A stretch of 64,000 bases of DNA, taken from Salvia splendens. Taxonomy: Eukaryota > Streptophyta > Magnoliopsida > Lamiales > Lamiaceae. Shown here one piece after another: positions 33,066 through 46,273 of this stretch (position 1 is its first letter; each line of letters opens with the position of its first letter). The notes under the pieces are model-generated. The model was not told the DNA's origin. It made no database searches and saw only the letters and a program-made list of their open reading frames with translations. The stretch lies in NCBI RefSeq assembly GCF_004379255.2, contig NC_056047.1, forward strand, positions 17,374,293 to 17,438,292. Reading direction: 5' to 3'. Position numbers and translations under genes: made by a program.

Positions 33066-34933
33066 TAATTTAACTCAATATCTTCATCGAATATTTTGTG
33101 TTATTCATAAAGTGACCTCTTAAATGAGACGAATGGAGTATAAATTACTGCATCTATTCATAATAAATAATTATGAACTTATACAATGTAGAGTCGTAGG
33201 CAATATCTCACCATTCAGGATTCCAGTCAATCAAAATTAACATGGTATTTTCATACATAGCGGAATAGTGAATGTAGTTGTAATAGAAAAACTGTAATAA
33301 CCTTATAACATAATACATTATACGTAAGATATTGGTAGAATCAATTTAATAGTTGCGAGAAAAGAATAATTCCGTAATTATATGAGCCAAAAAGAAATAA
33401 CTTGTCATATATAATTGTCAAAATCGATTCAACAAATGTAATATAATCATGTTGAATTCACTTAATTAGATATGTCGATACAACTTTATAATAAAACATT
33501 GTCTACTATGTAATGAAATGAGTAAAATACTGTTTTGTCATTTTCAAAATTATTCAATGATTTAATCATTGGGTATTGATAAATGTACGTACCTGTACGT
33601 ACATAATCGAAATTTTTTAAACATTTAACCCTGAAATCGATTCATAAATATTAATTGATTTAAAATAAATTTCATACTAATCATTTTGCAACACTTCAAA
33701 AAATATTATTTTTTACAAAATATTGTATAATTAATTCGAATCAAGCTCAAAATCATGTTACAATCTAACATCAAATTTCTATATCACTTCTTTCTTATTG
33801 CTATAGAATAATACAACAAATAACAAAACTAAACTCAATTAAATTTAAAAGTTTAAGGATATTAGTACAGGTTTGTGTTAAAATGACAACACCATTCAAG
33901 ATGACATTGTACCACCAAGGACAGTCGTTAGATTTAGGAGTAGATTCAACCTTAGTCTGACACGTGGCAGACTTGTTTGCATATGTATCGTAGATTGCTT
34001 GATTATCTTTGATTTCGTATCGCCGATTGCTTGATATCATATGCCGAGTTGCTTGCCTATGTATCACGGAACATTTGTCTATGTCATAGATTGTTTGCCC
34101 AGTTTGTCATATTAAATATGAGGTCATCATAGTGCTTTGATTTCGTATCTCATATTGCTTGCCTATATATCACATATTGCTTACATATGTATTGCAAATT
34201 GCTTGTTGCTTGTTGTCACATTGTCACTTTAAGAGTGGTGTCACCCTAACGCACCCTATTATGTACCTTTATCTTTTCTCTTAATCATTTCCACGTGGAT
34301 TAATTACACTTGTGAGATTTGAAAATTCAATGGTCTAAATATGGTTATTTGTTATACATGAAGATAGAGTTATTCTTTTAAGTTTTAACACACTATTATG
34401 GACAAACTATCTCTTAAATGGATAATAAAGACCAAATATGATTCGTTAAATAAAAAACTGGACCATTAAAATTAGATTATACAGGTCATTAGATTATAAT
34501 GATTATGGAGTAAATTGATCATTTATATTTTAATCTCAGCTATTTAAGGATATTTTAATAGGGATTAAAAAATATTTCTTTCAAAATTGCTGACCTTTTT
34601 TAGCCTTGGACATTTTATAAATTTGAAAATTGAAAATAAAAGTAACGTATATTTTTTCTTAAAAAGAATAAAAATGTTTATATTAATAATAATAATAATA
34701 ATAATAACAACAACAACAACGTATTATCTTAACCCAACACAACTTGAACCCAACATGAAATTATCGAATTCCTAGTAGGTCAACCTAAAAAGGACACAAA
34801 CTCGACAAGATTTTATCCAAGGCCATTAATTTTGTGTGTTTATGTCATGTTTTCTTTTAGTGTCGAAAATTTTCAGTCCTAACTTAATATAAGTAACAAA
34901 ATATTTGATGGTCTAATATACCCTTATTGGTAA
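33066..34933. other. AT-rich spacer with repeat R copy 2
   Basis: 33270-33530 is the inverted copy of the first ~230 bases of the window. 34670-34720 holds a (TAA)n/(CAA)n microsatellite. Nothing else could be assigned. The 88-codon minus frame at 33801-34067 has no recognisable features. Confidence 0.5.
33270..33530 (-). repeat. Dispersed repeat R, copy 2 (inverted)
   Basis: It is the reverse complement of 1-230 with about 10-15 percent differences by eye. The best-preserved part is 33375-33525. Confidence 0.7.
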
Positions 34934-35185
34934 TACTCCCTCTGCCCTATAAAATATGTGCACTTTCAGTTTTCGTTCGTCCCACAAAAATATGTACATT
35001 CCATTTTTAGGAAGTTATATCAATTTAATAATGTAGGTCTCACTATCCACTTACAATATTTTAACTATCATTCATCTGCTCTCTTTTACTTACCATACCA
35101 TTCTCATCATATCTCTTACTTTACCAATTTTGTCTTAATTCCCGTGACATATCCATTACCCATATTTTTATGGGATGGAGGAGTA
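34934..35185. mobile_element. Stowaway MITE 2
   Basis: Ends TACTCCCTCTGCCCTATAAA and TATGGGATGGAGGAGTA, with TA duplication and about 250 bp. Its interior is AT-rich and non-coding. Confidence 0.8.
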
Positions 35186-35191
35186 TTTTGT

Positions 35192-35420
35192 TATTCCCTC
35201 CGTCCCAAGCTACTTGCACCGCATCCTTTTTCGCTCCGTCCAAGGGTATTTGCATAATTTTCATCGTTTTTGATAAAAATTTTATTTTCTCTAATTTTAC
35301 TCTCTGTGTCTCATATTTTTTTAATACTTTATTATATCTCCTCTTAAATTTTAAACATTAATTTTTCTTAAATTTGTGCAAAAAAAATGCCTTCAACAGT
35401 TTGGGACGAAGGAAACATTA
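35192..35420. mobile_element. Stowaway-like MITE 3
   Basis: It begins TATTCCCTCCGTCCCAAGC and ends TTTGGGACGAAGGAAAC. A truncated copy of the same element lies at about 57640-57835 in the second duplicate. Confidence 0.7.
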
Positions 35421-35876
35421 TTTCAGTTTATATTAGAAAATTAAACCCATTAGATTATAAAATCTTGTGATCTAAATTTAATTTTGGTTATGCATTCAAA
35501 ATTGGTTCATTATGAACGGTCTAGACTTAAGGGAACCATGGGTCATTATAATTAATCACAATAATTAACTATGGTTGACAATCGTCATTTATACCAATAC
35601 AAATTCGACAATTCACTTCTTATAACATTTGCACCTCATGATACGCAAATTATTGGAGTCAGTATTTTCAGAAAATTATCATTCGCACAATTACAAATTC
35701 ATTAAATTTGCTTTATTATATATTGAATTTAAGTAATTATAACATTGCAATAAATCTCATTATAACTAGCATATACACTCACATATTATATTGTTCCGTG
35801 CAATTTCTTTACAAACACGTTACTCGTGCAATTAGAAATTTGTTAAAATTTGTGTAAGCTTACCGTTAATTAACTA

Positions 35877-36120
35877 TACTACTTCCGTCTCATGCTATTC
35901 ACACTTTTCTTTTTCAGCATGTCGCAAACTACTTGCATTATTTATATTTTAAGTATGAATTAGTGTATTTAATTAAGATATTAGAACTAATTCAGTATTC
36001 TCTTATTAAATAAAATATTTGCTTATTACACTTAAAATAATAATTTAATTACACTTATTACTCGATCATTGTTTTACTATTCAAACATAAAAGCCCAAGT
36101 ACCATGGGATGAAGAGAGTA
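35877..36120. mobile_element. Stowaway MITE 4
   Basis: Ends TACTACTTCCGTCTCATGC and CATGGGATGAAGAGAGTA, with TA duplication. It is orthologous to the element at 59957-60198, so the insertion preceded the segmental duplication. Confidence 0.8.
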
Positions 36121-36851
36121 TAAATTTATACAAAAATTTAATCTAGAAAGCTATATAAAATTTAATAATTTTGAGTTAATTTTAAATTTAGAGTTACATG
36201 ATTATTGAATTTTTGATATATGATTATTGGATTTCTAATATATGTTAATTGAATTCTTAGTATATGTTATTTAAATTTCTAATGATATGATATATTGCTT
36301 GATTTTGTAATATATATATACTGACTTTATTACAATATTTATTGAAAAAGAAAAGTATTAGGATTATGTTTGTAATCTTGATGCACAGTTGAGATATATA
36401 GCCGTTAAGAAAGTGGGGCCCCCTTCCCCCTATAATCAATCCAGTTTCATCACCGCCCACTAATAATTCCAGTTTTTGACATTGGATTAGTAGTAATTGT
36501 TTTTTGTCTTTATTTCGATAGATTGAATTAAAGAAATCGGAGATGAAGTCGATTCAAATTGAAAGCTCTATGTATCTGTTTTATTACAAATAATCTCCAT
36601 TTTAAAGCTAAACCCTCCTTCCTCTGTTCTCATTAGTTATTTATTACCAACCTGTCTCAATACTACATAGATTTAATAAAACTGTTGGTTGCTTTGTTCA
36701 AACTTCAAACACATCCCCCAAAATAATCTCTCCACTACTTCACCAGCTTCAACAACACGTTCCCACAAACTCTTCCTTTTCAGTTTATAGAAAGAGGGGA
36801 AATCATCAAAACTCAAAAAAAGGGGCAAAAAGCTTTTAATTTGAGGTAGCA
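36121..36851 (+). other. Upstream region of the GH17 gene
   Basis: There is no gene. 36121-36440 is collinear with 60199-60516 and 61263-61300. 36660-36850 is collinear with 62150-62250 and probably contains promoter and 5' UTR. No clear TATA box was singled out. Confidence 0.5.
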
Positions 36852-39174
36852 ATGTCAAGATCAATACTCGTAATAACAGGGTGGTGGTTTTTGCTTCTGG
36901 TGATGGCGATTGAGGGACTTGGGGTGAACTGGGGCACCATGGCCCTATGCGGCACGGATACGGATACGCGTATCAGTATCCGAAGGATACGGATACGCGG
37001 ATACGGCTCTTTCCCAAACAACCCGATACGCGGATACGTTTTAACTATTTTTTTAATAAATAATAATAGTGCATAATAAATTACAAAATAGATATTCTAA
37101 TGTTATTATACAAATAAAAATAATAAAATTACAAAATATTAAAAGCTAAAGTCAATTTCTTTTATGGTCGATTACACCACATCGATTTTTTGGTTATACT
37201 TATCCATATTACCAATAATATTGATCAAAATATTTATTTATAGTTACAAAATTAGACAAAGTTAATGGAGTAATAAATTGGCCCAAAAAATGAGCCCCAA
37301 ATATACTCCTTTTCCATCGTGACTACTTCTTGCCCAATTCATTCTCCCATTTCCAATTTTCTTCAATCCCTAGTTGAGGCAATAGCGGCGCCTCCCCTTT
37401 CTTCTTCTTCTTCTTCTTCTTCTTCTTCTTCTTCTTCATATCCGATTAACTGTCAATTTTGTTCCCAAATCGGATTGAAGTTCGTAAATTGAAAGTTGCG
37501 AAGTTCTTCGACAGAGATGGACGTTGATTTCGAAGAGGAGAACCTCAGATCTTTGCAGATAGAGGAGGATGAAGGCCCAATACGGCCCAGCTCGCGGATA
37601 CGCCGAAGGATACGTATCGAATCTGAGGTTTCCCGGCCCAATACGGCCCAGCTCGCGGATACGCCCAGGATACGTATCGACGGTGTATCCGTCGCGTATC
37701 GGTATCGGATACGTATCCGATACGTGATACGGCAACAGGGTGGCGTATCGGTGTTATATAGCCATGGCCAACCACAAGCTGCCGCCGAAGACGGTGGTGC
37801 AGCTGCTCAAAGACAACGGCATCAACAAGGTGAAGCTCTTCGACGCCGATCAATCCACCCTGAGCGCCCTCGCCGGCTCCGGCATCGAGGTCATGATCGC
37901 CATCCCCAACAACCAGCTCTCCGCCATGAACTCCTACGCCCGCGCCAAGGACGTCGTCCGCCGCAACGTCTCCCGCTACAATTTCGACGGCGGCGTCACC
38001 ATCAAGTAAGAATTCGAATTTCCCCCCAATTTCTCCCTCAATTTAGCCCTAATTTTTCCCCAAATAATACAGATATGTTGCAGTTGGGAATGAGCCTTTC
38101 CTCACATCATACAACAACTCATTTCTCAACACAACATTCCCAGCTCTTGCAAACATTCAGAATGCTTTGAATGAAGCTGGCCTCGGCGACTCCATCAAAG
38201 CCACAGTCCCATTGAATGCTGACGTGTACGGCTCCCCTGAAACCAACCCTGTTCCCTCCGCCGGGAGGTTCCGGCCGGATATCCTCCCTCAAATGACCCA
38301 AATCGTCCAGTTCCTAGCCAAGAACAAGGCCCCTTTCACCATCAACATCTACCCTTTCCTGAGCCTCTACGCCAACGAGCACTTCCCCGTCGATTACGCC
38401 TTCTTCGACGGGGTAGCCACGCCAATCCTCGACAACACCATCCAATACACCAACGTGTTCGATGCCAATTTCGACACGCTGGTGTCGTCTCTAAAGGCAG
38501 TGGGCCTCGGTGACATGGAGATCATCGTTGGGGAGGTCGGGTGGCCAACGGACGGGGACAGGAACGCCAACACAAACTACGCGCTGAGGTTCTACAGGGG
38601 CCTCCTCCCGAGGCTTGCATCCAACAAAGGAACCCCTCTTCGCCCCGGTTACATTGAAGTGTACTTGTTCGGCCTTTTAGACGAGGACATCAAGAGTATC
38701 GCTCCAGGTAACTTCGAGCGCCATTGGGGGATTTTCAAGTACGACGGACAGCCTAAGTTCCCCATGGACTTGTCCGGGCAGCTACAGGACAAGTACCTCG
38801 TTGGTGCACGAGATGTAACCTATCTACCAAAGAAATGGTGCATGATGAGGCCGGACGCCAAGGATCTCTCCAAGCTCGGGGATAATATAAACTTCGCATG
38901 TACCTTTGCCGACTGCACCCCCCTCGAGTATGGCTCTTCTTGCAACACATTAGACGCGAATGGGAACGCGTCCTATGCGTTCAATATGTACTTCCAGGCC
39001 CTCGGCCAGAAAGATACCGCCTGCGGTTTCCAGGGCCTTGCCATGGTCACGGAGACCAACATATCTCAGGGCAACTGCAATTTCATGATTCAGATAGCGA
39101 CAACATCATCTTCTACAAGATTGACGCTCCTCTTTGGGCTAACCTTGCTTTTGTTATCCCTCAGCCTCTTGTAG
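36852..39174 (+). pseudogene. GH17 glucan endo-1,3-beta-glucosidase with CBM43 and GPI tail, interrupted by hAT-3
   Basis: Cell-wall/plasma-membrane beta-1,3-glucanase, most like the Arabidopsis glucan endo-1,3-beta-glucosidase 8 group, which acts on callose. Exon 1 is 36852-36944 plus 37770-38005; exon 2 is 38073-39174 (GT-AG). Without the transposon and one target copy the frame is open for 476 residues. A signal peptide covers residues 1-24 (WWFLLLVMAIEGLG), GVNWG opens GH17, Glu117 in VAVGNEP is the acid/base and Glu264 in GEVGWPTDG the nucleophile. CBM43/X8 spans about 365-451 with six Cys, and a hydrophobic GPI-type tail covers 452-476. The 817-bp hAT lies after codon 31 and brings stop codons, so the protein cannot be made from this allele unless the insertion is removed or bypassed. 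All remaining sequence is intact, so the insertion appears recent. Confidence 0.88.
36945..37761. mobile_element. hAT-3, insertion in exon 1 of the GH17 gene
   Basis: The 817-bp element has ends CTATGCGGCACGGATACG and, reverse-complemented, CTATATAACACCGATACG (13 of 18 identical). It is flanked by a perfect 8-bp duplication CCATGGCC (36937-36944, 37762-37769). Both ends are rich in GGATACG/CGTATCC words. A GGCCCAATACGGCCCAGCTC unit is repeated in tandem at 37574-37665, and a (CTT)n microsatellite lies at 37398-37437. No transposase. The pseudogene at 62321 shows the empty site. Confidence 0.88.
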
Positions 39175-39942
39175 ATAGAAATACTCGTCCTTTTTTTTTG
39201 TTTTTTGTTTCGATTATTGATACTTATTCATATTAAATGAGAATTTTTCCCCATCATATCAAAACGAGACTCGGATTGAAACTATAGTAACTCTATACTT
39301 GTTTTCTTCTCTAAGTTGAAGCAATGACAAATTGATCAATTTTGAAAAAAATCGCGTGTAGAGATCATGTTATAGTACAACAATGCGGACAGTAGATTTT
39401 AAATTGTAGATTGCTACTAAATTTCTTTAATAAAATCAATAATGATTTTTCATTTATCTCGTGATTGCTTAAATCTCCAATCAATATTCTGTTCGAGTTT
39501 CTATTTATATTTTTTGTTATTATAGAGATTGTATTAATTTAGTTTTTCGTATAAAACTGCAGGAGCGCTCAAAGAGAGAAACTAACGAACATAAGAAACA
39601 CATAATCTATCATAAAACAATTAACTAACCACTTAGACCCGTCATGGGGGTTTCTAAAACATGAACTCTTCGAAGAAAACCAGGTGCATATGACAAAACA
39701 AAACTTACTTGAAATTCTAGAGTAAGTAAGTCACGCACATTGTGCACTATGGAATGGCAATTGACAGGAATATCAAAACGTCCTAGAATCATAACAACTG
39801 CAACAAGGCTATCACTCTTTACTTCTAGCTTCCAAATTCCTGGAACCTTTGGTAACTGTAATCCATAGAATAAACATCAAACCTCTGTTGTCAAAATAGA
39901 CAGATTCCAATAATGATGACAACAAAATCAAACCATATGCTC
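39175..39942 (+). other. GH17 3' UTR and spacer before Copia-3
   Basis: The first ~100 bases are probable 3' UTR. Nothing else is recognisable. The sequence just before 39943 is the Copia-3 target. Confidence 0.5.
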
Positions 39943-42643
39943 TGTCGTCGAAAGTTGCTGGAATTACAAGAGATAAACAATACCGGGCGTAATACAACCC
40001 AAGAAGGAAGAACTAAAACTGAAAATTACCATGAAATCGAAACTGTAAGCTGGAAATAAAATGAAGGGAGGAATTTTTTGCACGTGTGTCGTGTGCACGT
40101 GTTCCTCCTTTCAACAAGATTTATAATTTTCCCACTATTGCAACAAATATTACAAAGTATAAGCGGCAAGAGCGGGGTCGAACCACAGAGACTAGGGACC
40201 TACTCGAGATTATTTCTACGACGCAATCGGAGAAGGGGTCGGCTACTGCCACGCATTCATTAAGGGCTGAGTTTTAACTACTAGACCTGATAATTTAAGC
40301 TTAATCTATTCTATCTACTAAATCCAGAGAACTGAAGGTGCTTCAAATGTAATTGCAATCATGATTTGAAACTGAAAATTAACTTTAGATCATTCACCAA
40401 ATTTCCTGGGTCAAGCAAATATGTTTCCTAAACCAGCCAGACAGCAGAGTGTAAGAAAAGCAACATAACAGATTTCCCTAAATAGCTACTGACAAGAAAG
40501 CTGCAACTAACAAACTAAAGCAGATCTGAGTCTAACTACCAGCAAACTTCATCTTCTTCATGAATCTAACAGGAAATACAGAACAAAACAGAGCAATCTC
40601 AGATCTAAATTTAAACATGAAATTAAAGCATAAACTAACAGATCTACGCTACTGGGTCTAGCAGATGTGAGATCGAACAGTAAACAACCATAATCATGCA
40701 GAATAGAAACAGAAAACTTCAGATCCACCAACACAGATTCAGATCCATAACTTCCAATCCCCCATTCAACTCCGAATCAAACCAACAAGTCAACTAGATC
40801 TCTCTGATCTCAGCTTCAAACGAACATTCAATTGCAAAAAGCATCCAAGAAACATGAGTAAATAGCGTCATCAACACGAAAATAAACACCGAAGCTTCAT
40901 AAAACCAGAAAAAGGTCGAGATCCAAAGGCGGAGTCGTCAATTCCACCGTCGAAACCATTGAACTAAGCTAAGAAAGCATTTAACTATATAAACTAAGCT
41001 AAGAAAACAGCAACTCAACTAAACTAAGCTAAGAGAGCAGTGGTGTTAAGCGCCTATGAGAGTTTCCTACCTAAACTACGAGAATGGTAGCGTTAAGCGC
41101 TACCGAGAACTTCCTACCTAACTACCATAGCGTTAAGCGCTACCGAGAACTTCCTACCTAACTACCATAGCATTAAGCGTCCTCTTCTTCATTCATGTTG
41201 ATCCCTTTATATAGGGAGGGAGGCTTCAAGCTCGAATCCCTAGGGTATGCTCTTCATGATTTGACGTTTGTACCCTTAAAATAAGATCTTTTAAATCTAC
41301 TCATTTCTTCATTTTTTCCTGCTCCATTTTCCCCGCCCCGGGTAATTTGTGTACGTTCCTGGGTCCGGCAGATTTTTTACGCACCTGCTCTCATGATAAT
41401 TCTCTTTGACCTAGCGGATTTTTGACACTTTTTACTCCTTTTCTGCTCATTTTACATCTGCTCGGTCAATTTGCAGCATCTACTTGACCCAGCAAATATC
41501 TGCACACTTAATCTCAAATTTTCGCATTATCTCCCCAAAAAAACATGTAATATCACCAAAAACCAATGCATGAAACGAACCTTATCATAAAACTTAGCCG
41601 AGTCGAGGAGGCCTCTTTTCGCAAGATGAGATACGCCCTGATAGAGCTCTTGGTTTGGCGTGTCATCCCCAAAGATAAAACGGCTACGTCTCTAGTGAAA
41701 CAGCACCGCAATCAACAGAGCTCCGACGAACTGGAAGAGGAGAGGGCATAGCTTCGGGAAGAAAGATAATGCAGAGAGAGTATGATGCTTGTGAGTATGT
41801 TCGTATGATATTCTGTTGTCCTAATGCAAGGAATGACTAGCCTATTTATAGGCTTGGTCCACTGCGGGGGTCAACTCAGCCTTGATGGCTGTCATCATGG
41901 CTCATCATGGTGGGCCTGTAATGGTGGGCCTGTAACCGCCGGTCGTTACGAGTTTGAAAGCTGGAGTGGTCGACGTTTAATCTAGACACTATACACGCCC
42001 TAGTTCAACCGTCACATGTGGACTTCGTGAAGCGACTTGATCAAGACACTTATCAAGCCATCGCTCCAGGCGCAGCAGGCCGAGTTGATCAGGCTGCTGA
42101 TCAAGGCGCAGCATGTCAAGCTGGTCAGGCTGCTGCCCAAAACTGAGGTGGTCCAAAACATTAAGTCTGGATCCAGGGACAAGCCCAAAGACCAACTGCC
42201 AAGATCCAAGTCCAAGACCAAGACCAAGCGCAAGGGCAAGGGCAAGGGCAAGGGCGCGAGCGCGGGCACGGGCACGGCTCGGCTCGGCGCGCGTGTGGGC
42301 TCTTTCACCCATCTTAGTCCACGATAATTACTAAGTGTAGTAAGTCACTTAATAAATACACATTTAAAGATGTGTCTCATCTCCTATGTGAGATAATTAA
42401 CACTAGTTAATTACTCCCTACACTTTCAACTCATAGCTTTATCAAAAGCTACAATGTGACCAACTTTTATCCTTTATTTCTCACTCACCGGGAATCGGAT
42501 TTGAGAAAGTGAATATACTACGGTCATCTACGCGGAACGTAGACCAACGCTATATCATTTAATTTTCAAAAATTAAATGTCTCATCACATTTATTATTGG
42601 TCAAACTTTGTTGACCGGACATCTTAAATTCAAGATTCCAACA
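39943..42643 (-). repeat. Copia-3 3' LTR, split by a solo LTR
   Basis: LTR parts are 39943-40061 and 41593-42643, about 1170 bp together. It keeps the TATA box AGCCTATAAATAGG (minus, about 41848). A purine/GC simple repeat built on AAGGGC and AAGACC lies at 42195-42275. The end CCAACA is followed by the purine tract CATGTGGGGGAT (minus). Confidence 0.88.
40062..41587 (-). mobile_element. Solo LTR inside the Copia-3 3' LTR
   Basis: The 1526-bp insertion is in TG...CA form (minus strand TGATAAGGTTCG...CCCTTCA) with a perfect 5-bp TSD TAAAA (40057-40061, 41588-41592). The sister LTR (47780) gives the empty site. A TATA box CCCTATATAAAGG lies at about 41208-41220 on the minus strand. A ~40-bp unit containing GCGTTAAGCGCTACCGAGAA is repeated two to three times at 41083-41175, and ACTAAGCTAAGA words repeat at 40960-41035. 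There is no coding sequence. Confidence 0.85.
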
Positions 42644-43201
42644 ATCCCCCACATGAGTGGAAATAGCCAAATGCATATGCATGCAGACACAAGCTCAACC
42701 CTCACGAGGTTATAAGCATAAGGATAGGTAGGTTTTGGCTTTTAAACCTTCCATAGTCGACACCATCGGATACACATGCGGCTTAGTAGCATGATGCTTT
42801 GAACTAATCCCCCATGGCGTGCACCGAGACAATGGTGTTAACGTTTAAACACCTCAACCTCATCCGTTCTCACGTTTTGTGTCCTTTGCGGCCTTAGACA
42901 CCACTTTGGATTCATAAGAGTGTTATTTGAAGCGGCCTCACTTCACACTTATATAGGTGATTCCTAATCAAGTATCTTGCCCTACTCGGTCTCCTTGAGA
43001 ACTCAATATCCTCGAGATCCTTAGGAGTCATTAAAAGTCATAGACTTAGCCTCGCCACTAGGCAAGTTTACCAACACTCTATTGCTCTCTAGGGAATAGA
43101 TATAGTTGAGTGTTTCTCATGAACTCTCATAGCTTAGTTCCTTTGAACCAAGTTCTTGGGATCTCCAGTCATCATGGTTGGGTTACCACTATGACAATTC
43201 T
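42644..43201 (-). other. Copia-3 3' untranslated region and PPT
   Basis: Non-coding, collinear with 15788-16351 of Copia-2. The polypurine tract lies next to the LTR. Confidence 0.75.
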
Positions 43202-44983
43202 TTAGTTCGTGGATTTCAAACCCATTCTCTCTAGCAACTTATTCATTTGATCACGGTTTAACCCTTTGGTTAGCGGATCCGCTAGATTATCTATTGACTT
43301 CACATAGTCAATTGTAATCACCCCCGTTATAATCAAATGTCTCACGGTGTAATGTCGACGACTTATATGTCGAGACTTAACGTTATAGAAGCCATTGTTT
43401 TCTCTTCTAATAGCCGTTTGGCTATCGCAGTGGATCAGCACTGGTGGCACTAGCTTAGACCAACATGGAATATCTTCAAGGAAGTTCTTAAGCCACTCGG
43501 CTTCCTCACCAGCCTTATCTAAGGCAATGAACTCTGATTCCATTGTTGATCGGGCTATACATGTCTGTTTTGTGGATTTCCACAATACAGCACCACCCCC
43601 AATAGTAAAGACGTATCCACTTGTTGAAAGTGAGTCTCTATTATCGGATATCCAATTTGTATCACAGTACCCTTCAAGTACTGGGGGGTATCTCGAGAAG
43701 TGTAGCCAAAGATTTTGAGTATGTTTTAAATATCTCAAAACCCTCACAAGAGCTCTCCAATGCTCTTTGCTTGGATTGCTCGTGTAACGACTCAACTTGT
43801 TCACGGCACAAGCAATGTCAGGTCGAGTGCAATTAGTCAAGTACATAATGCATCCGATGACCCGTGCATATTCTTCTTGTGCAACGGGTTCGCCTTTGTT
43901 CTTGCTCAAGTGAACGTCGAGTTCAATTGGAGTCTTAACCGGCGCGCCATCATAGGCTTTGAATTTATTCAATATCTTCTCAACATAATGTGATTGTGTT
44001 AAGATGATTCCATCAGACGTTCTTAGAATCTTCATTCCAAGAATTACATCGGCTAGACCCATGTCTTTCATGTCAAAGTTTCTTTTTAACATGGCCTTTG
44101 TATCGTTAATTACTTGAGTGTTGCTACCCAAGATTAACATATCATCAACGTATAGACACATTATAACATGGCCGTTATTAGTGCTCTTGATGTAGACACA
44201 TTTGTCGCACTCGTTGATTTTAAACTCATTTGATAACATCACATTATCAAACTTCAAGTGCCATTGCAATGGCGCTTGTTTCAATTCCTATAGAGACTTT
44301 ACGAGCTTGCATACCTTTTTCTCTTGTCCAGGTACTACAAACCCTTAGGGTTGTGCCATATAGATTTCATCTTCTAGTTCACCATTTAGAAACGCGGTCT
44401 TTACATCCATTTGATGAATCTCAAGATTGTGCAATGCAGCAATAGCGAGAAGCACTCAGATAGATGTAATCCTTGTTACAGGTGAATAGGTATCGAAGAA
44501 GTCATGTCCTTCCTTTTGTTTAAAACCCTTTACTACCAGTCAGGCTTTATACTTATCCACTGTTCCATCAGCCTTAAATTTCCTTTTAAATACCCATTTG
44601 CAACCTACAGGTTTCGCACCTTCAGGTAGATCTACCAACACCCAAGTGTGGTTTAGCAAAATTGAATCAATTTCGCTTTGAACAGCTTCTTTCCAATGTA
44701 GCCCGTCTGGGCCATCGAAGGCTACTTTTATAGATGTCGGTCCTTCATCTAACATAAAAGCAATATAGTCAGGACCAAATATTTTTGGTGTTCTGACCCT
44801 ACTACCACGTCTTAGTACTGTATCCTTTGGATCGGGCCTTGCACGCTTGCGGGATTCAGGTTCCTCATCCGCTGATTTAGAACCAGTGGTTTCATCCTCA
44901 ATTCTTGTCTCAGAATTGGATGCTACATTCCTTCCTTTTACAAGGAAATGTATTTTCAAGAAATACCGCGTTTCTTGACTCAA
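43202..44983 (-). pseudogene. Copia-3 reverse transcriptase and RNase H
   Basis: 44983-44540 carries the integrase-RT linker and RT N-terminus (GCKWVFKRKFKADGTVDKYK). A lesion region at 44540-44285 interrupts RT. 44284-43202 has [11 protein letters not shown], RNase [31 protein letters not shown] and IHCDSQTAI, and the ADPLTKGL tail. The RNase H DAN block is DTN here. Confidence 0.9.
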
Positions 44984-46273
44984 TTGTTGTTCCCACGGTC
45001 ACTGTCGGTATTTCAGACTTGTGAACAACAAATCGATATGCACTACTCTTAAGTGCATATCCAATGAAGATGCAATCAACCGTTTTAGGTCCGATTGTAA
45101 CTTCTTTGGGCAGAGGAACCATCACCTTTGCCAAACACCCCCACACTTTGAGGTATTTGTAGGATGACTTCCTTCCCTTCCACAACTCATAAGGAGTAAC
45201 ATCTTTTCCTTTGAGATGGATTTATTCAAGATATAGTTGGCTGTCAAAACAACTTCCCCCCACATGTTATGTGGTAATCTTGAAGTCAGAAGCAGTGCAT
45301 TCATCATCTCTGTTAGAGTTTGATTCTTACGTTCTGCAACACCATTAGATTGTGGTGAATATGGTGTAGTCGTTTGATGGATTATACCACATGCGTTGCA
45401 TAATTCCTCAAACGGGGCTACATATTCGCCTCTTCTATCGCTTCGAATCGTTTTGATTTTACGACCAAGTTGATTCTCAACTTCGTTCTTATAATTTTTG
45501 AACGCTTCTATTGCTTCATCTTTACATCTTAAAATATAAATGTAGCAATACCTTGTGCAATCATCTATGAAAGTGATAAAGTACTTTTTACTACCTCTAG
45601 TTTGCACCATCTTTAAATCACATACGTCTGTGTGAATTAATTCAAGGGTTTTTGTGCTTCGTTCAACCAAGTAAAACGACAACTTAGTCATTTTTGCTTC
45701 AAGACAAATTTCACATTTATCTTGGATATCCACTTCATTAGCCTTTAGTAAATCTAAATTCACTAATCTTTTAATGGCTTTTGAATTTATATGTCCCAAT
45801 CTACAATGCCACAAATTTGAACACTCAGTCAAGTAAGAGGAAGTAGACGCATTGTTATTAATAGCCAAAGGCTTGGGACCATGGCGCGTAGACACACTAA
45901 GCTTAAAGAGCCCATCGGTTACATAACATTTTCCGAGGGATTTTCCAAACTTATACAAAACAAACCTATCGGATTCAAATACAAGTTTAAAACCCTTATT
46001 AACTAGTATAGATCCAGACACTAGGTTCTTGCGGATGTCCGACACATGCAGCATATCCTTCAAGGTGATCGAGACGCCAGACGTCATCTTGAGGATCACA
46101 TCTCCGGTTCCTTTCACTTCGGATGATGCTTGATTCCCCATGTTGATCTTCCTCCCATCAACAGGACTGTAAGTTGAAAACTTACTACTATCGGCACAAA
46201 CATGAGCAGTTGCTCCAGTGTCGATGTACCAGCCTCCCTTGTTTTCAATCAAGTTGGCATCTTCAGTGACCAC
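44910..46273 (-). pseudogene. Copia-3 protease and integrase
   Basis: One long frame, 46273-45122, holds the protease motif [14 protein letters not shown]-pre-integrase LWHCRLGHIN with CEICLEAK (complete HHCC finger), and integrase motifs [18 protein letters not shown] and SNGVAERKNQTL. The C-terminal part shifts frame near 45150 (45185-44910, KVWGCLAKVM). It is the best-preserved integrase in the window, with only the GG of SDRGGEY changed. Confidence 0.9.

Noticed and set aside
40150..40260. GGGGTCGAACCACAGAGAC as a tRNA or Pol III element
   Set aside because: Such words are common in plant LTRs. No A box lies at the right distance, and the solo-LTR borders explain the sequence.
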